From the NCBI GenBank assembly GCA_026120185.1, contig JANUWF010001683.1:2054001-2118000 (forward strand): a stretch of 64,000 nt of DNA. The letters are read 5' to 3'. The notes below the pieces were generated by a model. It did not search any database and was not told the origin of the DNA. It saw only the letters and a list, made by a program, of their open reading frames with translations. Source of the stretch: Voacanga thouarsii. Taxonomy: Eukaryota; Streptophyta; Magnoliopsida; Gentianales; Apocynaceae. A program made the translations under genes and the position numbers. Numbering within the stretch: position 1 is the first letter of the stretch; each line of letters begins with the position of its first letter. Positions 57,910-64,000 of this stretch are shown piece after piece.

Positions 57910-59722
57910 TGAACCACATTAAATTGAAAGTGCCCACATTCTATGGCAAGGGTGACCCCGAAGCATATTTCGAGTAGGAGAGTAAGATGGAGATCTTTCT
58001 AGAAAGTCATACCTATAGTGAGAGGTCAAATGTGAGGTTGGCTATCTTGGAATTTTCAGAGTATGCTTTGGTTTGGTGAGAGTAAGTTAGTGCACAAAGG
58101 AGGAAAATGGGAGTGGATGCCGTGGCTAGTTGGAACTTGTTGAAAGATATGATGAGGGCTAGGTTTATACCACACCATTACTACAATGATCTTTACCAAA
58201 GGATTCAATCACTCAAGTAAGGGAACAAGAGTGACGAAGATTACCATAAAGAGATGAAAGTAGTATTGATGAGAGCTCAAATCAATGAGGATCCTAGGGC
58301 AACAAGGGCAAGGTTCTTGGGAGGATTAAATAGGAAAGTTACCAATTTGGTAGAATTACACCCCTATAAATGATTGGAGGATATGGTACATGACGCTATG
58401 AAGATTGAGAGGCAATTAAAGATGAGGGCATTTACTAGATCACCACTTCCAAACCCCAATACTACTAGCAAGATGCCAATTAAGAATGATGAAGCCTTTA
58501 AGCCATTCCAATGGGACTTTAACAAAGCTAGAGAGGATTGGAAGCCTAGGGAGGATTAGAAACCTAGGGATGGTTAGAACAAGGACACGGGAAGATCCAT
58601 GGAGATGCAACAAAGGAATAGGGATATCAAGTATTTTAAGTGCCTTGGATATGGACATACTTCCCATGAGTGTCTAAGCAAGAGAACGATGTATACTAAT
58701 CCCTATGGTGAGGTTTCTACTGTTGAAGAAGAAGAAGGAGAAAGGTACCAAGGAGACCAAGAGGGAAATGGGAATGAGAAAAGTGATGAAGGGGAAGTTG
58801 TTGGTCAAGAATACTCTTTGGTGGGAGTCATAAGAAGGTCATTGAATTCATAAGCCATTGAAGTCCATGATCATCAACAAAGAGATAACATTTTCAATAC
58901 TAGGTGTCTAATCAACAAGACCCCTTGTAGTGTCATTTTGGATAGTGGGAGTTGCACTAACATGATTAGTGCAAACTTAGTTGAAGAATTGGACATGAGA
59001 TGGATTAAACACCCCAAACCCTACGAATTGCAATAGTTGAACGATAGCGGGGAATTGAGAGTAAATAAACAAGTTTTAGTGTCTTTTGAAATTGGAAAGT
59101 ACAAGGATGATGTGCTATTTGATGTGGTACCCATGCAAGCAGGTCACTTGCTCCTAGGGAGGCCTTGGCAATATGATAGGCATGTAAAACATGATGGGAG
59201 GAAGAATACTTATTCCCTACTCAAAGAGGAAACTAAGTTTTCCCTTACTCCCATGGCCCCTAGTAAGGTGAACAAAGATCAAAGAATTATGAAGGAGAAA
59301 GAAAAGAAGAGGGGAGCACAAGATGTCAAACAAAAACAAGAAATTGAGAGGAAAGAATAAGAGAGAAAAGAAAAAGAGTTGAAAGAGAGGATGGACAAAC
59401 AAGTACCTTTAATGATCAAGGATAGGAGTGAACAAGGATAAGAGAGGGGAGGTAAAAGAAGAGTGAATTACTTTGCAAAAGAAAGTGAGGTCATAGAGGC
59501 TATAGAAGCTAAGGAACCGGTTATTCTTCTTTTATGCAAAGGTTCTTATGTTTTTACTAATGATTCTACATTGTCTTTTCCTAATGAAATTGTAGCTATT
59601 CTTCAAGAATTTGAAGCCATTTTTCCAAAAGAGGTGCCCAGAAGACTACCACCCATAAGAGGGATTAAGCATCAAATTGACTTTATGGCCGGAACCGTCA
59701 TCCCCAATCGATCGGCATATAG
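57910..59722 (+). pseudogene. CRM-type gag, protease and start of RT
   Basis: One frame runs throughout. gag capsid: IKLKVPTFYGKGDPEAYFE near 57925, MMRARFIPHHYYNDL near 58160, ARFLGGLNRKV near 58320. The knuckle YFKCLGYGHTSHEC (58630) has Tyr in place of the first Cys. Protease: ILDSGSCTNMIS at 58935 and LLLGRPWQYD at 59150, a typical end. A Lys/Glu-rich linker follows, then [17 protein letters not shown] and a RT-leading IPNRSAYR at 59715. About ten in-frame stops stand mostly at Gln and Trp codons (for example VW followed by TGA at 58078). The frame ends at the deletion junction at 59722. Confidence 0.85.
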
Positions 59723-60627
59723 AATGCACGGGATTCCAAGGACTATTGTCTCGGATAGGGATACTAAATTCCTTAGCCACTTATGGAATAAACTTGGTAC
59801 TAATCTCTTATTTTCCATAGCTTGTCATCCTCAAACGGATGGATAAACGGAGGTGGCCAACCAAACACTCACCCAACTCTTGCAGACTATAATCAAGAAG
59901 AACTTGAAAAATTGGGAGAAATGCTTGCCACACATTGAGTTTGCTTACAATAGGGCTATTCACTGTACTACTTCTTATTCTCCTTTTGAAATTGTGTATG
60001 GTTTTAATTCTTTAATTCCTTTAGATTTAGTTCACTTGCCTACAGGTGAACAAATGAACCTCGATGGAGTTAAGAAGGCAGAAATGGTGAAGGCACTTCA
60101 TGAGAAGGTGAAAGCAACCATTGCAAAATGAAATGAAGAGATCGCCCATAAGTGAAATCAAGGAAGGAAAAAGGTGTCATTTTAACAGGGAGATTTGGAT
60201 ATTGGTGCACCTTCACAAGGAGAGATTTCCTACTCAACGACGGAGCAAACTAGATCAAAGGGGGGATGGTCCATTTCAAGTTCTCGCCAAAGTTGGAGAT
60301 AACGCTTATAAGATAGGTTTACCCGGTGAGTATCATGTTAGCGCCACTTTTAATGTTAGTGACCTCTCTCCCTTTGATGTAGATGATGGCAATGATTCGG
60401 AGATGAATCCTTTCCAAGGAGGGGGAGATGATGATACTCCGCTTTATCATGGAGGTCAAGATCAAGAAAGGGGAGGCATGACCGTGCAAGGACAAGGACC
60501 GATGACAAAATCTAGGATCAAGAAGCTTCAAGATGATTTTCAATTGCTCATAAAACTATGCTTGAGGATGGAAGAGGATTGGAACGTTGAGGAAGCTTGC
60601 CAAGGGTTCATTTTGATGACTATCTAA
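59723..60627 (+). pseudogene. CRM-type integrase C-terminal half, running into the LTR
   Basis: Directly after the RT start comes [16 protein letters not shown], the integrase core around the second catalytic Asp. The copy at 32559 reads [16 protein letters not shown], while this one reads [12 protein letters not shown], so 12 bp are missing. A TAA interrupts DGQTEV at 59844. EFAYNRAIH and PFEIVYGFN follow. After a frameshift near 60120-60190 the frame 60121-60627 reads HLHKERFPTQRRSKL, GDGPFQVLAKVGDNAYK and ATFNVSDLSPFDV, and continues for about 65 codons inside the 3' LTR to 60627. Confidence 0.85.
60416..60428 (+). other. CRM-type polypurine tract
   Basis: AAGGAGGGGGAGA directly precedes the 3' LTR and lies within the pol reading frame. 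Confidence 0.8.
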
Positions 60628-61449
60628 GAAGGACCCAAACAAGAACTCAAGCTGGCAACAAGATGGACAAAATTTAACCAAAAGGTGGCCTTCTAGCGAA
60701 CAGCCGGCGTCGGCCCAAGCAGCCGAACCAGCACCGACTTCAACCTGCACAACGACGGCCCGAACACAGTGCACAACTAGCTCCGACTCAAGGGCCCTAG
60801 CTGGCACCGGCTCCAGCCTAGGCGGCTGACGGCTGCCCCGTGTTTCTGATGTTTTCTCCGATTTTTCTCCATTTTAAATATTTTGTAAAAACCTATTATG
60901 GCCTTAAATTGTATTAGAACCTCATGGATTACTTAGCTAGGGTTAGGGTAGTATTAATAAAACTTTTAGTGATTTGACAAAATAATTCACACACTTTATT
61001 CAAATTTGAAGGGAAAGTCTTGAGAGGCCCTAGCCTCTTTGTTCATCTTGTTCAAGATCATACTTAAGACTTAGTCCTTCTTATGAATGAGTCTATAAAA
61101 TCTTTAGGATAATCCAAAGTTATTTTTTTCAAATGGGTCTTAGTTACTTTGCTTTTCTAAGGTTTGTTTGAATTCCATTACTTGGGTGCCTATTTTCTCT
61201 ATTTTATTTGTTCTTGTTTACCTTTGTTACTTCAAAGATATTGGGGTGAGATTATAGTAGAACTTTTTACTATTCTTGAGGGTCTTTGAAGCCTAGTTCT
61301 TCAAGGGTTTGATAGAGGGTAGGTTGTTAGTTTAATTTTCTCCTTTTTGTCTCAAGAAATTCACTATTTTGGTCCCTTGGGGTGAGCTGAACTCATAATT
61401 AACTAAACCACGCACAACATCAAGAAAAAGCCCACTCAAGATCATATTA
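60429..61449 (+). repeat. CRM-type 3' LTR
   Basis: It starts TGATGATACTCCGC and ends GATCATATTA. It is the direct-repeat partner of 55448-56472 with scattered, mostly transitional differences. Confidence 0.88.
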
Positions 61450-61454
61450 ACATG

Positions 61455-62390
61455 GCCACTTTTCCCGTAATGTTGGCATACTGGAAGATTCTGTGCAAGA
61501 CCAACTGGTGCCGTTCGTGCTTGTTTCGCTCGATTCTACTATTGCTGGATAGCAGGTCGCTTATTAGGTTGCCACCTCTGGAAAGGTCTTGACGGTTGTC
61601 TTGGCGGCAAGAAAGGTCTTGGTACCATCCTATTGCGATCCTCGTTCTCAGTCCAAGTCACTGCGTCCACGGCCCCTGAATAAGTTATTGCTGGAGAGGT
61701 TGCCAACACCCTTCTTAACTCCTGCCTCAATCCTTTGACAAATTGTCTTGTTCTGTTATGCTCGTTATCCACCAGCCTTTCGCAATATTTTGATAACTGA
61801 GTAAAACGTGCCTCATACTGTGCCACAGTTATGCTCTCTTACTTTAGATTTTGGATTTCGTCTTCCCTTTTTTTCACTATCCACTGAGGGATATATTGGG
61901 CTCTGAATGCCTCCACAAAGTTGGCCCACGTCCAGTCTTGATCGATTATCTCCCAGTCAGCTTGGACTCATTGCCACCATACCCGAGCTGGGCCCTTCAG
62001 TCAAAATGCAACAAATGTCACCATTTGCTTCTCAATGTAATGGAGCATAGTGAAAATGTCCTTCATCTGTTCTATCCACTATTCCTCTTACTAATCTTGC
62101 TCGGCCACTCTCAAGAAGATGGGAGGTTGAAATTTTAAAAACCTCTCCAGTGCTTCATCTTCCCCTTTCGGATTCCTCCGCCCAGTCAAGATTTGCAGAA
62201 TCTCAGTCATTTTGTCGAACACTTGCCCTGCAGTTATGCTGATAGGTTCTTTTGATCCTATTTCCAGCTTCAGTTTATTCTCATTCCTACGGTTTGGTGA
62301 TGGCATTTGAGTTGTATCAAACTCCGGTGTCACGGACTCTGCCTCAGGAACCCTTTTGCTGGGTGTGGCTGCACGACGCTTAAGTGCCAT
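61455..62390 (-). pseudogene. T3 gag
   Basis: The start is the ATG at 62390 (MALKRRAATPSKRVPEAESV), open for 99 codons. The capsid follows, with AQYEARFTQLSKYCERLVD and FVKGLRQELRRVL in 61826-61539, then the Pro/Arg-rich tail. The frame is broken at 61827-62090. The zinc-knuckle region is cut by the CRM-type insertion. It is the best-preserved gag start of the three Tekay-like elements and was used to place the other two. Confidence 0.82.
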
Positions 62391-62663
62391 TCTAAACCAT
62401 GCCCCAGATAATGAGTTTATGCATCAAAGTTTAAAATATTCAAATTAAGCATGCATTCACATTCAAGTTTAAGTAAAAGAAAATTCAATTCAAATTTCGT
62501 ATAAAGAATTGCATATCGAATTTTTTTTTTCAAGATTTAGAGTACCCCAGGTACGCTTGCATAAATTTTGAAATAAATCAATAAACATAAATGAACTCCC
62601 AGCATAGGAGTTTGTTAAAAACTATAAATAAAATCTCCCTAGGCAAAGTAGAACTTCGCCATT

Positions 62664-63146
62664 CTAATCCTCATCAGAGTCTTCAAAGTCAGCATCATAC
62701 AACCATCCTCATGAATTTCTAGAAAAGTCTATCCTTTTGCCCCCATTCACGAATCCATAGTCCATTGGCTCCTTCCCAGGCCTCCTAGAACTCTTCCCGA
62801 TTTCAACCTGGTTAGGTGGGGGTACAAAAGAAGGTCTAGGTGGAGATCTATAGTCTATTTCCCCCGGGTCATCACTATCAGTAGTCAAATCAATCACGGG
62901 GCTAGGTAGGAGTGGGACATATTCCATGTCAATTTCCACACCTTCATTATCAATAACTAAGTCTATTATAGGTATTGGAGGTGGCTCAATAATCTAAATC
63001 ACATCATCACTGCTCTCGTCCAAGGGTATGATTGGTTGAGGTGTAGGCTGCGGTGCAGGCTGAGGCACTGGTAAATCTTCCCAGTTGATAGGGATGGGTG
63101 GATGCCAATGTTGGCCTTTTCTCACAGTTCTAATAATTCTAACCAT
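62664..63146 (-). pseudogene. T3 leader ORF with three SIM-like motifs
   Basis: A 161-codon minus-strand frame, ATG at 63146, stop at 62664, lies 92 bp from the 5' LTR and 273 bp before gag. N-terminus MVRIIRTVRKGQHWHPPIPI, then LPVP and a PQPTPQP run. Three hydrophobic-acidic motifs follow: SSDDVI-stop-IIE (about codons 46-53), IIDLVIDNEG (about 59-68) and VIDLTTDSDDPGEID (about 84-98). Next come a Pro-rich part, SSRRPGKEPMDY and the acidic end GWLYDADFEDSDED. Two in-frame stops (a TAG where T1 has CAG, and TGA before GWLYD) break it. Homologues lie in T1 (split) and T2 (end only). VIDLT plus acidic residues is the pattern of SUMO-interacting motifs such as in PIAS/SIZ proteins; the function here is inferred, not known. 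Confidence 0.6.
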
Positions 63147-63238
63147 CCTACAGCATAAACAAGCCAGGTTAGTTAAAATATTTAACCTTAATAAAATAAA
63201 GCATATACTATCAATATTTGCCTAAACCTAGGCTTTGA

Positions 63239-63984
63239 TATAACACCCCGCTACCTAGGCCCGCCAGGGCCGGGGATGTTGCCCCGTCCGAAGGACAAGG
63301 GGTCTTTATAACTAGGTCACACAAATAAAATAGCGGAATAAAAATAATACTTTAACTTAAAATTTATAACGATGTCGCCCCGTCCGGCATGACCTACTGG
63401 ACTGACATCTTATCCAAGAAGGAATTACTCCTCAGAGGTGGCCACCTACTGAGAGACTTACCCTAACCCTTCAAAGACTAGCCCTAGCAGTCCACCCTTA
63501 TTTAGTTCTCAACGACATTTCCCACTTGTGAGAAAATGAATAAAACACCGTTCCACATGAAAATGGAAATTAAGGGTTTCCAAAGTCTTTGTTGAAATCA
63601 GTTTTGGAAAGAGTTTTGAGTTTGAGTAAATCTGCTTATTGATTTTCAAATAGTTTGTTTGTCAGACATAAAAAAGAAGTTAATCCTCAATTACCTTTGC
63701 AAAACTGAGTGTCCATGCACTCTACAATTGGCTTGCCATAATAAACATTTTACATCAATCGGGTTTTATGCAGGAGCTTACCTGATTCTTGCTCACAATA
63801 AAAGTTCTCCAATAGCTTACCTAACCCCACATGGGCAAATACAAACCACAATCAAACTTAAGCCAAAATTCACTTTCTTAATTTAAAACAACTCAACTCA
63901 CTACTACCATGATCCTAGCGTCCCAAGCTTTAAGGCCAAGCTTGACTGAACTTACTAGCTCGGACTGGTATGGCCTATAGGATT
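63239..63984 (-). repeat. T3 5' LTR remnant, rearranged
   Basis: It opens TATAACACCCCGCTACC like S2 and S3, follows them for about 130 bp, then jumps near 63369 to the 'cggcatgacctactgg' block normally several hundred bases further on, and follows S2 to about 63940. There a block that belongs near the start ('tagctcggactggtatggcc') appears again out of order. Confidence 0.75.
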
Positions 63985-64000
63985 TGTAACACCCCACGAC
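63985..64000 (-). repeat. Start of another Tekay-type LTR (window-truncated)
   Basis: TGTAACACCCCACGAC is the typical opening of a minus-strand Tekay-type LTR and continues beyond the window. Confidence 0.55.

Larger units (their letters stand above)
55448..61449 (+). mobile_element. CRM-type chromovirus, RT-deleted
   Basis: A 6.0 kb element with LTRs 55448-56472 and 60429-61449, initiator-Met PBS, gag-protease-integrase text and polypurine tract. The duplication ACATA (55443-55447)/ACATG (61450-61454) differs in one base; T2 at 40698 keeps the uninterrupted CTACATGGGCC target. gag, the RGIKHQIDF phrase before RT and the integrase C-terminus (RKERFP-type, then YHVSATFNVSDLSPFDV) fit the CRM clade as I know it. 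Most of RT, all RNase H and the integrase N-terminus are deleted. Confidence 0.85.

Noticed and set aside
1..64000. Host protein-coding genes
   Set aside because: Every frame with recognisable protein wording is gag, protease, RT, RNase H, integrase, the leader ORF or a plant-transposon remnant.
1..64000. CRISPR array or bacterial operon
   Set aside because: No short regularly spaced repeats; the repeats are LTRs, and promoters and primer-binding sites are of eukaryotic retrotransposon type.

Overview
The window looks like plant repeat DNA, most likely angiosperm heterochromatin. It is AT-rich, and I find no intact host gene, tRNA, rRNA or CRISPR array. Almost every recognisable base belongs to LTR retrotransposons: Ty3/gypsy chromoviruses of Tekay/Del type, an Athila-like family, a CRM-type (centromeric) family, and Ty1/copia. 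All coding regions are broken by stops, deletions or frameshifts, many of them C-to-T or G-to-A changes as expected from old methylated repeats. The two CRM-type copies hint at a centromeric or pericentromeric location, but this is inference.

Layout. 1-974 is the end of an Athila-like LTR, followed by a poorly readable stretch with a plant-transposon-like pseudogene. The backbone is then three decayed Tekay-like elements, all on the minus strand, here called T1, T2 and T3. T1 (2216-29890) has been split by a copia-type solo LTR (4380-5909), an Athila-like element (7759-13697), a Tekay-type solo LTR (16449-19727) and a two-LTR copia element (20390-29852). At 29891-33627 lies a scrap zone of Athila-like LTR pieces and a deleted CRM-type element. 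T2 (33628-42035) is split by a 4.3 kb solo LTR (34900-39186). Two truncated plus-strand Tekay LTRs (42036-47494) follow. T3 (47495-63984) is split by a solo LTR (49099-55001) that itself holds a copia-type solo LTR (52235-53762), and by a CRM-type element (55448-61449).

Most insertions were dated relative to each other from 5 bp target-site duplications read directly: GTTTC, CACAC, TGGGA, AACTC and ATTTT are perfect; TTTTC/TTCTC and ACATA/ACATG carry one mismatch; the Athila-like element's is unconvincing.

Most interesting: (1) T1 to T3 share an extra ORF of about 160 codons between the primer-binding site and gag, carrying up to three hydrophobic-acidic motifs, one ending VIDLT, that resemble SUMO-interacting motifs; (2) the Tekay-type LTRs carry a tRNA-like module (D-arm, anticodon-arm and T-arm/B-box-like) about 290-300 bp from the LTR start; (3) the CRM-type pol reading frame runs about 65 codons into its 3' LTR; (4) the copia gag has a probable in-frame deletion that removes the zinc knuckle and joins gag directly to protease.
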